This document shows, piece by piece, positions 49,968 through 62,743 of a stretch of DNA of 64,000 nt. Every line of letters starts with the position of its first letter. Position 1 is the stretch's first letter. The notes beneath the pieces were generated by a model, which made no database searches, had not been told where the DNA came from, and saw only the letters and a list, made by a program, of their open reading frames with translations. The DNA comes from Luzula sylvatica. Lineage: Eukaryota; Streptophyta; Magnoliopsida; Poales; Juncaceae. The position numbers and the translations under genes were made by a program. Location of the stretch: assembly GCA_946800325.1 (NCBI GenBank), contig OX326958.1, forward strand, positions 30,363,314-30,427,313, given 5' to 3'.

Positions 49968-52900
49968 CACACGCTAATGTGAAAATTTGAATGATTATAG
50001 GGTTCTTCTAGGGCAGCTATTCTAGGGGACGCTGATTTAAACCTAGCTGAGTTTGTGGATGCATTAAAACCCTCATCTATTGCTCTTCCTCTTCATGGCT
50101 GTGATTGTGGAACTGTTCTACATGTATTTCTCTCTTTCTCTCTCTCTCTCTCTGTGATTAATCTTACTTTCACTAATTTTATTTTTGTATATTTCCTTTT
50201 CAGGTCACTGTGCAAATTCTCACCACCAAAACTGGTTTCAGGTACTACCCAAAGAAAAATGTCAACAATATATAATATAATAATACAAAAGTACATTTTA
50301 GTAAATTCAAAATGTAAAGCTAATATCGAAACTGATATTTTTCTTTCGCAGAGAATTCGAACAACAAAACACGAGGGGTCCTCAAATGGTGTCTAGTAGC
50401 CCTCCTGACATCGTGGGCCCATCTTCAGGTGACAAGGTATTTTTGCTTAAATCCTTTTTCTCTCAGATCACTTTTTTTTCATTATTTGTGTACTTACATA
50501 AGTTTTACTAGACGAATGCTAAAGGCAGGCTGAGAGAAACCAACTCAGAATCAACTGAAGATGGAATAGACGGATCTTCGCACACCTCAGACAGTCTCCA
50601 AACAGAAAAGACCGAAATACCCCTCTTCCCCCTTACCCGCCATCCTTCCAACTCTTTAAAAGACGATTTTACCCTCACCAGTCGAGCCCTCTCTCCTCAA
50701 GGGAGCAATGACTGGACCCCTAGCTGGGGCTCAGATTTGGAAAATAACGATTTAGCCCTTGCTTATGATGAAAATAACAGATTGAGGGCTCGATTAGAGG
50801 TCGCTGAGTCAGCGTTTCTCCAGTTGAAATCCGAGGCTAAGTCTTTGCAGAGGATAACTGATGAATTGGGTGCCGAGACTCAGGGCCTGGCCTGCCAGAT
50901 GGCGGCCGAGCTTGACTCTGGTCAAACGTTAGTTAGAGAAGTCACCGTGTTGAAAACCGAGTGTTCGAATCTGAAAAAGGATGTCAGAGAATTGGAATTG
51001 GCTAAACTGGGAAACCGATTCCTTTCTGATAAGGGACTCGGTTCACAGGCATTGGTTTTGATCGAGAACAAGGTGCACGAAATACGGGACAAGGCGTGCC
51101 TAGGATTTGAATTCCTGGATTCGGATTTCGAGGCACTTTTGATATATCTTGACGGGCTCAAAAAGGGATTGAAAAGCCATGACGGGTCGGGTTTGACTCA
51201 AGAGGAGGATCCGTTGGTGAAGAAAGAGAAAATGTGCGAGTTGTTGCAGAAGCTAGAGGATTCTAAAACCGAAAACGAAATATTGGTGAATAAAATGAAC
51301 CAAATGGAGAAGAAAATGAACCAAATGGAAAGGTACTACGAGTCATACATTCACCAAGTTGAGGAGAGCCAAAAACAGACTGTCAAGGAACTAGAAACAG
51401 TAAGAGAAGAGAACTCTTCCAGTGTGTACACAACTTCTCTTCTCCAGTCCCAGATTGAGAAACTGCACGAGGAAATGAACGGTCAAATGGTGAGGTTTGT
51501 GGAAGAGAGGAAGGAACTGGAGAAGATCAATGAAGAAATGGAGAAGAGGGCGGTTGCATCGGAAACCACGCTTAAACGGGTCCGGCGAAATTACACTACT
51601 GCTGTGGAACGTTTACAGAAGGATTTGGGGTTGCTTTCTTTTCAGGTTTTGTCTATGTACGAGTGCAATGAAATCCCAGCTAAGCAACACTTTGTGGATT
51701 CAGATCCAAATTCGAATTTGAATTCGGAGACCAAGAATCAAATTTGTTCAAATGGGGATGGTTATGTTGGTCTAGAAGAAGAGAGAATGGGAGAAAAACC
51801 TAGATGCATCGAGATCCGTGCAAGCACAGATGAAGAGCTTGTAGATCTGTATGTCGGTACGGTTCAGTTGAGAGTTTTTTCAGATTTATTGGTCGGGGCT
51901 CTGAATATAGCAAATAACGAGGCGAACCAAATGAAGAAACGAAAATGTGAAATGGAGAATGAGTTTCTCGAATCCAAGAAAATTTTGAAGGCGAAATTGG
52001 AAAATGTTACTGAAGAAAGGGACCGATTCGAGAGCTTATTGGTGGTCGAAATAACCGAAAAGAAACATTTCGAAGCAAAAATGGGTGCTTTGGTAGAGGA
52101 ATCTAGGGTTTTGAGAGAAGAGATTGATAAGCTTATCGCGGAGAAGGAAAAATTAAAGGATGTAGAGCTAGATTTGGAAGCTTCTAGAAGAATATTGTTA
52201 GAAGGAAACGAAGAGAAGGAAAATTTCGAAGCCCAAATTGGTGTTATGGTACAACAAATAAAGGCTTTGAAAGAAGAGATTGATAATGTTAATCAGGAGA
52301 AAAAGATGGTTGAGGAAATGAAGGTGAGTTTTGAAAATAAGTGGAGAGAGGCTGAGTTGGATCTTGAAGGTTCTAGAACAAAACTGGAGTTCTCCAGTGA
52401 AGTAATCGAGAGCCTCCAGAAGGAATTGCAAGATGTGACAGAGAAGTTTGACTCCATTTCGGAGGCTGCAGAATTGCAAAAGAGAGAGAATAATGATTTA
52501 ATGGCTAAATTAAAATTGGTCGAAATCGAGTTAGAGCAAGTTAATGATGAAAACAAGTGTTTAGTTCAAAATTTAACTGAAAAGAATGTTAATTTGGAGA
52601 ATTCAGTGAAAAAAACTGAGTTAAATTTGCAAGAAGTCATGGAGAAATTTGAAGCTGTTAGTGAAGCTGAAGAAAGGCAAACTAGAGAAAATGGAGAGTT
52701 AATGGAGACAATTGAGTTGTTGGAAATGGAGTTGAGGAAAGTGACTGGAGAGAGTCATGATCTTATGTGCAAACTGAAGGAATCTGGTGGTACTGGAGAG
52801 GAACTGGAGAAGACTAAAGCGAATCTTGAATGTTGCAAGGAGGAGAATGAAGCACTGGAGATTGAGTTGAAGAATTTAAGGGAAATGAAGGTTAATCTGG

Positions 52901-55807
52901 AGTCTGACCTAGAAGCTTCTAAAAGGAATCTGAATGTTTCTAGAAATACCATTGAGAAACACGAGAGAGAATTATTTGTGGTGAGAGAGAGTTTTAGTGT
53001 AAGCTCTGAAGCTGAACAATTGCATGTGAGGAGTAATTCTGATTTACTCTCGAAATTGGAGTTACTGGAAATTAACCTTGTTAATTGTGAAGAGGAGAAG
53101 AGAGATCTGCAAGATGAGTTGAGAATTTCAGAAAAAACAAAGTTTGAATTTGAAAATTTGTTAAAGAAAGCTGAGTCTGAGTTGGGAGTTGCTTTAATTA
53201 AGATGGATCTTTCGAGCAAAACAATTGAGAAATTGGAACGAGAGTTGAATGAGGTGAGAGAAATTCGTGCAAAGAATAATGCAGATTTAGTGGCCAAATT
53301 GGAATTGCTGGAGATTAAATTAAAAGATTCTAACGATGTGAGAGAGGAGCTCGAAAAGACTAAATTAAGTCTTGTTAATAGCAAAGAGGAGAAGAGAAAT
53401 TTGGAAAATGAGTTGGGATTTTTGGAAAAAGCAAAGGTTGATTTTGAAAATTCGTTGAGAAGGGTTGAGGGAGATCTAGAAGATTCTATAGAAAATCTGA
53501 ACTTTTCTGAAAAAAAGGTTCAAAATCTTCGGCGAGAATTGCAAGAGGTTACCGATCGGTTTGAAAAAGACAATTCGGAATTAAAATCGAAATTAGATTT
53601 TGTGCAATTTGAATCTGAGCAATTCAGAAATGAATGCGATGATCTTAAAATAAAATTACAAGAATCTGAAAATTCAAGAGATGAACTGGAGAGGAATAAA
53701 GAAATTTTAGAAAACGAGATAGTTGAATTGAACTTGAAGTTAAGCGATATTAATGTACAAGTGGAGGAGAGAGAAAAGGAGACGGTTTTGTTTTCTGAGG
53801 AGAAAACCAAATTAAGAGAGATAATTTCAGATCTAGAAAAAGCCAACATTTCAATGCATAATGTAATGTTACGAAACGAAGAAAACCAAACGAAATTCGA
53901 ACTTGAATTTGAAAACCGGTTAATATTAATTCTCGAAGAATTAGTTGCAAGCGATGCCGAAGCTAATTACATGAAAAGCCTGTTATTCGAACTCAATTCC
54001 AAATTCAATCTACTTAAAAACGGATTCCAAAAGGAGAACGAAATTTCAGCGTTCAAAGACATGATCGAAACTCTAGAAAAAGAGGTCGAATCGTTACGTT
54101 TTTCTAAAGAGGAAATGGAGATTTTGAATGTAATTTTAAGATCCAAACTCGAAGAACAAGATAAAATCATATCTGCGCTAAAACAATCAAGAAGCGACTT
54201 AGGAGACATGAGAGAGAATCACAGAGTTTTAACTCGCAGACTATCTGAACAAACCCTAAAAACCGAAGAGTACAAAAGCCTCTCTCTCCATTTCAAAGAA
54301 AAATCAGAAGAGCAAAACATTAACCAAGCAATCGAGAAACGGGAAACCGAATCCCTCAGAATCGCGTTCATAAAGGAACAATACGAGTCCAAAATCCAGG
54401 AAATGAAATCCCAAATATTAGTCTCGAAGAATTACACAGAAGAAATGCTGGTAAAACTGCAAAATTCGCTCGACGAAGTTGAAACGGGGAAGAAGAACGA
54501 AATCTCTCTCGCGAAGAGGATCGAGGAGCTCTCCATTAGTTTGTCCGAAATGGAGACGGAAATGCAGGAAATTCGTATCGATAGAAGAGAGCTCGTGTGT
54601 GCTTATGATAATTTGAAAACCGAATTGGAGTGTACTATTTTGAGCTTCGATTGTTGCAAAGAGGAGAAGGCTAAGCTCGAGGCGTGTTTTCAAGAGTGTA
54701 ATGAGGAGAGGAGGAAAATAAAAGTGGAGCTTGACTTGGTCAAACGACTCATGGAGAACATGGCAATGGCTGGAAATGGAGATGTCCAGTCAAATGAGAG
54801 CAATGGATCTATTGGAGAGCTTCTAGAAGCGAGATCAATTGGAGAAGACGGGGAGAGAGGGGTTCTTGAGCGAAGTTCAATTGTTGGTTCTCCAATCAAG
54901 TCTCGATCTTTAGAGGTAAGTATATTTTTTAATTTATTTTTTTGGTTTTATTAATGAATTCTTTTTGTTTGTTGTTTTGAAGAATAATGCAATTGATGAT
55001 GTCACGAAAGATGAACATTCTGAAAAGCACCAAAAGTTGAAGATTGCTTTGAGTCTCTTCCAAAAAGAAGTAAATATTTAACTAACACCATAATAACACT
55101 CAAAACTTTTTTAAATTTCTATTTTCAATTCAAATTTACACTTGTTTTTTCAGCTTGAAAAGTTGAAAAATGAGAATATATCCTTTCTTATTCCTCAAGA
55201 CGGGGACCAAATGGACCCTTCTCTTCACGGTCTCGAAAGAGCCTTATCACAACTCGATATGGTACATTCATTAATTCATAATTTTAAATTCGAATAATTT
55301 CATCTACACCCCTATAAATCATCAAAATATCATTCATATTCTCCTATATTCTCTGTGATTCAAGGCAAATGAGCATCTAGGAAGTATATTCCCCTCATTC
55401 AAAGAACTATCCGGTTCAGGAAATGCACTCGAAAGAGTTCTCGCTTTAGAATTAGAGCTCGCAGAAGCACTACAACAAAAGAAAAGAACCGAAACGAGAT
55501 TCCAAAGGTAATTTATATTTCTTCTCGTACCAAACCGTACCGATTCTGAAAACTCGATACATTTTTCCCGAACAGCTCGTTCTTGAAGCAACACAACGAC
55601 GAGGAGGCGATATTCCAAAGTTTCAGGGACATAAATGAACTTATCCAAGACATGTTAGAACTAAAGAAAAGCCATGTGAACGTAGAGAGCGAATTGAGGG
55701 AAATGCATGGGCGATACTCGCAACTTAGTCTCCAGTTTGCTGAGGTGGAAGGAGAGAGGCAAAAACTCATGATGTCTCTCAAGAACAGATCTCCTCGTAA
55801 ATCTTAG
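48481..55807 (+). CDS. Long NT-C2 domain coiled-coil protein (5' leader exon plus ten coding exons)
   Basis: A CT-rich leader exon (about 48481-48633) and leader intron (48634-49257) precede the ATG at 49347. Coding exons: 49347-49424, 49715-49915, 50001-50123, 50204-50241, 50352-50436, 50512-54915, 54983-55069, 55154-55261, 55365-55507, 55576-55807, giving 1832 aa. The N-terminal NT-C2 (EEIG1/EHBP1-type) domain spans about residues 6-148 (VVFRLQFHATHVPQSGWDKL, then KWSDPIYEATRLL). A Ser/Thr-rich linker follows, then an almost continuous coiled coil of Leu/Glu/Lys heptads to the C-terminus. Such proteins are thought to act as membrane- or cytoskeleton-linked scaffolds; the plant function is poorly known. 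From memory it resembles the very long Arabidopsis protein At1g22060. Antisense frames across the large exon are shadows of the Leu/Glu-rich coding sequence. Confidence 0.9.
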
Positions 55808-56363
55808 TAATAATTATTTTTATGATGTAAATATGTGTATTAGATCGGTTAAATGAGGATATGATATATTGTTTATTTACATCGCGGATGTTTTTTAGAG
55901 AGATGGATTGTAATGAGTGTTGTAATTTTTGGGGGTGTTTATAGAAGTTATAGGAACTTTTTGCTGTGCTTTTGCCCATGTAAGGGACATTTTTTTTCAG
56001 CCTTGCAATTTTTTTTATGTTGTGACACGTGGTGGACAGAGCGTTCAATGCGTGAAAACATTGTAGCGATACAGGTTCTGTGAAAATATATTTTTGCTAA
56101 ATTCAAGAGTATATTTTGTTAAATTCAAAAATTTAGTTGTATCATTAATCATTAATGTTGAATATTTTTATTATTGAATTAATGTTGGATTAGTATTTGT
56201 AGATGCGTCTTAATTCAACTTGTCGGTATCAATTGTATTACTTTGTACTCGGAGCAGCAATCAGTAGCAATAAAAACGAAATCTTTAAAAGTCGATTTTG
56301 CTCAAAACTGGTTTGAAAATTAGACCGGTTGGTTCATGACCCCTTCTTTATTTCATATAGGGC
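55808..56363. other. 3' UTR and intergenic spacer
   Basis: The 3' UTR of the coiled-coil gene probably ends before about 56050. The remainder is AT-rich with no feature, up to the solo LTR. Confidence 0.5.
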
Positions 56364-56599
56364 TGTAGAAATATATACAATGATAAATTAAGGAAAGATT
56401 AATGAAATGAGATTATATTGTTGATACCTTTGTGATTACAATGTGTTCTATTTATAACCAAACAAATATAAACTAGAGTAACTACCTACCTTGATCACTA
56501 ACGGTTCATTAATCAGAAACGTAGGATCCAACTACCACACATATACAGGCCTTATAGAATTAATGGGCCTTTAATCTAATTATTACTATTATGCTAACA
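56364..56599 (-). mobile_element. Solo LTR, 236 bp, with 5-bp target duplication
   Basis: Starts TGTAGAAATATATACA and ends ATTATGCTAACA. The flanks are AGGGC at 56359-56363 and 56600-56604. A minus-strand TATA-like word (GGTTATAAATAGAACAC, about 56440-56460) suggests minus orientation. No internal retrotransposon sequence is attached. Confidence 0.82.
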
Positions 56600-57049
56600 A
56601 GGGCTCCCTCTACTAGTCCAATCAAACTAAGTTTTCTGCACGCTTCTCCATCACTTTGTTCTCCAATTGACAGGCTTCGCTCCTCCATCGACACCGTGGC
56701 GTTTTTAGTTACAGGGTTACCTTCTAATACCCGACTTCAAAACGGGTAGTTTTATGTGAAAAAGGTCAATTTGTTATAAAATAAAGAACGAAAGAGAGAA
56801 TTTGAGGAGACAATATTCTTATTGAATGGATTGGAGGAATACAATAGTCACTACCTCATTTATATAGTAGAGGGTGAGTGCAGGCCAAGAAAGCTCTTGC
56901 CATATAAAACGCTAGAATACAAGAAAATAATACAATATCAAATATACCAAATATCCTATAATTAATGTCTCAATCTTCACAAGATTTGCTGCTTGACATC
57001 CATATATTATATTTATAACACTCCCCCTTGGATGTCAATATTTCATACG

Positions 57050-58400
57050 CATAAGTAGCTACCTCGTTAAAAACCTGGTCTGGAAAAACCCAGTGGGATA
57101 AAAACCATGACTAGGAAAAAAGAGTGTAGCGCGTATTGTTTCTTCCCTGATGGGTACAAATATCTCCAAAATAACGGAGTTTAATCTTATGTCTTAATTG
57201 CCTGAAAGTTTAGTTGGGTAAGAAATCTTCAAGATTATTACTTGAGCGAATTTGATAGATATCGATTTCGCTGTTCTTTTGGAGCTTGTGTGAGGAAAAT
57301 AATTTTGGAGAATTATCCTTGCCAGGAACGCGCCTCATTAAAAACCTTGCCAGGAAAACCTATTGGGATAAAACCATGGCCAAGGGAAAAAGAGTGCAGT
57401 GCGTACTAAATCTCCCCTCATATAGACAAATCTCTTTAAGACGACGAAGTCTCATCTTGTAAACCAAGTTCAAGAAAGATGCAATGACAACGACTTGGTG
57501 AAGAGATCATCCAGGTTATCATTCGAGTAAATTTGTTGGACGTTTATCTCACCATTATTTTGGGCCCGTGAAGTGCTGCTCAATTATACTCAAACGTGGT
57601 ATTTCTGGACCAACAAAAATTTCATTATCATCTTTAGGACGAAAACCAATCATTCTCTTTATCAATGGATTGATCACAATAAATGAGATTAATGGGTGAG
57701 ACTTGTACATATTAAACGTTCCAAGATATTCTCTACATGAACAAATACCCCATTTCTTATATACTCGATTTGCAGACAAAGAGAAAACATTTTCTTTTCT
57801 GGGTCTTTTATGCAGTTTTTGCAACTTCTTCGGGAGTTTCAATAATACTAAAATCATCGACGTATACTGCAAATCCATAATTTAATCTCGTGACAAATAC
57901 ACATTGATTTTAATCCTTCAGGGATTTTCATAGCATTATAAAATGATCCATATTTTATTATAACGTCCACGAGAAGTAAATGGAGTCCTCGAGATTGCCA
58001 ATATAATCAAAATCTGAGTGTGATTTCATTTCTCATTGCAAATTCTTATACATACATGTTTGTAGTTCGTATGTTGCCTATAATAGTTGTTTGGACTACA
58101 TGTCCAAAATCTTCATTTTTTTCAAGTGAATTTGATTCTTCTGGAATTGTTGAATGCGAATGGAGAATTAATTAAGGAATTTCTTTTTGGATATTTATAT
58201 CATTAAAATCTGTCTCGTTAAAACCTTACTAGGTAAAATCTAATGTGACAAAAATCCTAGTAAAGAAAAAAGAGTGGAATATTATTATGTTTCATACGCT
58301 TCATAAACTGCCTCATTAAAAACCTTGTCAGGAAAACCCAATGGGACAAAACCATGATCAAGGACAAAAAAAGTGCATTGCGTATTATTTCTCCCCCTCA
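57050..58400 (-). repeat. Four diverged copies of the post-RNase H module of the retrotransposon
   Basis: The words CTC(A/G)TTAAAAACCT(T)G, AGGAAAACCCATTGGGA, AAAACCATGG and AAAAAGAGTG(C/T)AG occur in the same order near 57063, 57333, 58207 and 58312. In known copia elements such a segment lies once or a few times between RNase H and the 3' LTR. The first two copies are separated by RNase H C-terminal relics (NNLEDF and NDNLDDLFTKSL on the minus strand). Confidence 0.75.
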
Positions 58401-61400
58401 TGGATACAAATATTTTATGACTAAGAACTTCAATCTTTTGCACTAGTTGTTTTGAAATCTTAGTTTCTACCGACAAACTAATTTCTTCAGGAAATGCTTA
58501 TTATATTTGTAATCCATGAGAATACTATTTCACATCTGATTTCTTTCTCGTCAAATTTCTTCTTTTAGTACTTGTCTTTTAGAACTCTTCGGGAGTTCAA
58601 ATAATTATAAATTAAACACTATTTATATATATAATAAATATGCATATGCGAATTTGATCATTCATACCGGTATATATATTTTTACTTATTACATCGATTA
58701 TATCTTATGGCTCAATTACTATTCATGCAAAGATCTTTGTAATTTAATATAATATATCTCTTGAGAGTTTAAATCGTATGCTTCAGGCATACTAAATCCT
58801 TCGGTGATTTTCATGAATATCCTAGCAAAATGAGTCATGTGAATAATCTGATATAATAAATACAAGAAACAATTTTAGTCCTTCAGAGACCTTTAAACAA
58901 ATTAAAAACATAAATACAATTTGTATCACCATGTAAGGTGGTTTTCGGACTTCAGGTCCATCAATTTCAATTTCTTATGTGATTTCTGTTATTGGCCAAT
59001 TATTTTTAAATGTCGACATCCACAATTGATTTAATTTCAGATCTTCGTTTTATTAATTATAAATTGAAAGCGCACCCATGCCAACTTTCTAATAACTATA
59101 GTTTTATTTCAGTTCCATCTTCTTCTAGTAGAGACATTATTTTGAGATCTCATTATTTTCAACAATTTCGATGTTGTCAGGTACCTGAACCTTTTTCAAA
59201 TGTTATATGTTTATTTATGTCAAATCTACTAATTAATCTTTCATTATCCTTTTAAAAACGATATATATCATTAGAAAGTATTATCAACTTCTTTATTGCC
59301 AACTTTTTATCGTGCTCTTTCTTATTCCTTTGGATTTCTAATATGGGAACCGATTGGTCGACCAAGCTTCAGGCTTATTTCAAATTTAAAATTATCCAAG
59401 GATATTATATTACAAATATGAGCATTTTAGACTGGAAACTTTTATTCTTTATTCATTCTTGTATTGATCAATGCATCAAATCACCGATTTGCAATTTCGT
59501 GCAAATAATTTATTTATGAACTCCTAGTTCATGTTTATATGTTCGAGGATCTCAATTCATATAATTTCTTATTTTTTCCAGTTTTCATTCCCCCCCCTGA
59601 TTTAGGCACGAGTTGTTGATATTTTAATTAATATCTAATGAAGTTCTTCGGGACTTGCATGATATCTTATATCTTCAAAACTTTTACTCATGTTTGCTTA
59701 TTTCATAAACCATCTTAGTTGTTTATGTAATTTCTCCTTCAGGGATTTCGTATTTGCAACATACATATTAAACATGGTTGATTTCTTGAATGTAAACTTC
59801 TAGTTTACGAATACAATTTTAAACTTCTAGTTTGTGTATATCATTCGAACTTCTGGTTCAAATAAATAAATGTTCATGATATACAATTTTACAAAATAAT
59901 CAACCATATATATACCAAATATTTCTTTTAAATCGTCCATGTGTGATCACACATCTACTACACATAAAAATAAATTGAGTGAATACTTTTTTTGCTCCGA
60001 TCACTCACAAGTTATAAAAAATGGGGAGCACTTATGATAAATAGTTGGTCTTAATAGAGTCATGATCGTGACATGCATATTCTATGTCTAAGTAATTAAT
60101 CCAAATCATAGAATTGTTTTTTGTTTTGTTTTATAAATTGAACTTCTGGTTCATAATTTCAATTTTACTAATATAATTGCATGTCATAAAAATAAACTAA
60201 TATGTTTCTATTAACATAATGACTCTTTTGGGAGCAATATAAATAATGTATTTTCTATAGCAAGCAAATAAAAACTCTTCTAGAGTCACCAATCATAAAC
60301 ATACGCTCTTATAATTTAATATACACATCTATTTATTGATGAAATAAATAATTCGACACAAAATACACTTTGTCTTGACAGATAAGAAAATCATCCATTT
60401 TTCTTCTTGTTTTTCTTTTCAAGAGGTTTCATAAACAATATATGATTTATGGTGTACTACTGGTACAACTATTTTCAATCCACATCTTGAAGAATATATT
60501 TTCGGACTCTTTGTGAACATATTTTCACGAGTCTTTTTTATTTATTATGTGATTTTGTTATCATGATCAATATTTGTGTCGGATATAATCTGGACTTCAG
60601 CATTCGAGGCAACATTCACTTCTGGGAATGGAATAAAATCAATCATCAATATAATTTGCTTTTGCATGAGCGCATTTCTAGAATATTTTCAATTATTTAT
60701 TTTATGTCAATATTTATTCATAGCAAGTCTTTAATATTGGATAAATATATTATATATTTTGTGCTCTTGCAACTTCAGGTGCTTTCAATAACATTATCAA
60801 CTTTATTAGGTGCTCTTTAACTTGAACATCGTAATTGAAACTCCAGGTTTCAATAAGATAAAATTTCGAACTTTGTGTGCATTAATACTGGATTGCAACT
60901 ACTGGTGCAAATATAAATGATAATAGATGTGCGAACAATACAAGTACATAAACTAAACGAACTAATAATAAATGTACGAATAATAAATTAACATAAAATA
61001 AACATGCAAAAATAAATATAAATATGTTCACAACTTCTGGTGTGTATTTTCAATGAGCAACTAAGGGTGCGTTAATATACACTTCTGGTGTATACAACAA
61101 ATTTCATAAAATTTAAAATTATAATCTTAAAATACATATTCTAGACTGCATGTCCAAAACATGTAACATAAACTTTTACCATCACAACATATACATGCAA
61201 CATATACTCTTCTGGAGTATTATGTTTCCAACGTTAATATTGTACTTACGATATTATTATCATGCTCCTGGCATTTTATTATTATGCTTATTTCATTGGT
61301 ATCATGCTTCTGGCATTATGAATGTTCCATAATTTAAATACTAATACTCTTTCAATAAGAGTAATACTACGAGTATAGATCTTATAAGCACAATAAATTT

Positions 61401-61844
61401 GTGTATGCGTCAATAAAAATAATTTAGCAACTTCAAGTGCATCGATGAATATATTTTCAACTTCATAAGCATTAATAAATTTACAACTTCTAATACATAC
61501 AAAAAATTAACTTACATTTCTTGATACGTCAATAGACTTGCAACTTCCGGTGCATAATTTGAACGAGCAACTTCGGGTGCATTAATAAACTAAATTGCAA
61601 CTTCGGGTGAATTAAATGTGCCAAAATAAATGTACGAGAAGAATAAACGTACGAAAATAAAATTAAATGTATTTGCAACTTCTGGTGCGTAAATTTAAAC
61701 CCGCAACTTCTGGTGCGTTAATAAAATAAACATGCAACTTCTGGTTGCAAATAAATAAGAATAATTAAACGAATAATCTAATATATTAATATACAACTTC
61801 GGGTGTATATTTTTCTGTTTCAGTATATAATTTCTGGTTATATA
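57912..61844. repeat. Array of several dozen short hairpins with variable stems and a near-constant 5-nt loop
   Basis: Examples on the plus strand, stem-loop-stem: TTTGGAC-TACAT-GTCCAAA (58090), GAACTC-TTCGG-GAGTTC (58582), GTATGC-TTCAG-GCATAC (58776), ATGAAC-TCCTA-GTTCAT (59516), GTAAAC-TTCTA-GTTTAC (59794), TGAAC-TTCTG-GTTCA (60139), TGTAC-TACTG-GTACA (60453), ATTGAAAC-TCCAG-GTTTCAAT (60834), TATACAC-TTCTG-GTGTATA (61076), ATACTC-TTCTG-GAGTAT (61204), TGCAAC-TTCTG-GTTGCA (61733). Shorter ones are at 57912, 58947, 59364, 59821, 59847, 60274, 61262 and 61304. At least eight more have the form GCAAC-TTCNG-GTGC with one bulged A. Stems differ in sequence but close with C-G. Spacing is irregular, about 30-250 bp. 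Confidence 0.85.
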
Positions 61845-62743
61845 ATAAAGTTAAAATAAGATTTCAAATAATCAGAAGGAAAAAATTATAATTTTGTGTT
61901 CATATAAAATAGATTTAACTTACTATGAAGTATATGAACAAAAGACATGAAGTATATGAACATACTAAAGGCATGAAATTGATTTAATACAAAATAGATT
62001 TAACAGAGGCAAATCATTGCCAACGAATTAAATAATGCAAATAATGAACAGTATATAGATTTATTTCTTATTGTTTGTACAATAGTACATAGATTTAACA
62101 GTATATACAAATCATTTCCAAGACAAATAAGTTTAGAAAATATTTCCAATATAGTTTGTCATAAAAAAAACACAAATCTACAAACTAGCAAATAAGTAAA
62201 ACAATACCTTCGACAGAAATCTCGAGAGCGTCGTGTGATTGAAAAATCTCAATTTGGTAGAGTCTCGTGCTGATAACGTGTTATAAAATAAAGAACGAAA
62301 GAGAGAATTTGGAGAGACAATATTCTTATTGAATGTGTTGGAGGAATACAATAGCCACTACCCCCCTTTATATAGTAGAGGGTGAGTGCAGGCCAAGAAA
62401 GCCTTTGCCATATAAAACGCTAGAATAGAAGGAAATAATACAATATCAAATATACCAAATATCCTATAATTAATGTCTCCATCTTCACAAGATTTGTTGC
62501 TTGACATCCATATATTATATTTATAACACAATTGTTGTATTTCGTGGCAAAAAATTCTTTTAGAGAAAATTAATCATATAAAAGTTTAGACGATGAGTAT
62601 TTTATTCTGACTCCTACACATAAGAAAAAATAACATAGCAAGGTAAAGAGAATCCATTCCATCCATTAAGAACTTGTATACATTCACCAATAAACACAAA
62701 TAATTTTCCAAAACTTCCCATTATGCCCTTCTTTCTCTCTAAA

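Larger units (their letters stand above)
56772..62528 (-). mobile_element. Copia-type LTR retrotransposon, 5.76 kb, minus strand, mostly non-coding
   Basis: Two LTRs, 56772-57020 and 62279-62528, start TGTTATAAA and end TTTATAACA. They differ at about 14 positions by eye (about 94% identity). The whole is flanked by CAATT (56767-56771 and 62529-62533). On the minus strand a polypurine tract, AAGGGGGAG, abuts the left LTR, and a primer-binding-site candidate, TTATCAGCACGAGACTC, follows the right LTR, fixing the orientation. Only scraps of copia pol remain: near 57600-57660 RPKDDNEIFVGPEIPRLS, and near 57490-57560 IYSNDNLDDLFTKSL (end of RNase H). Both are out of context, and gag, protease and integrase are absent. 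The internal space is filled by a hairpin array. Confidence 0.88.

Noticed and set aside
50922..54899. Antisense frames up to 209 codons across the coiled-coil exon
   Set aside because: Ser/Leu-rich shadows of the Glu/Lys/Leu-rich coding strand; they have no homology that I recognise.
58285..58476. 63-codon minus-strand frame in the retrotransposon
   Set aside because: It covers the non-coding post-RNase H module that is repeated four times, so the frame is incidental.
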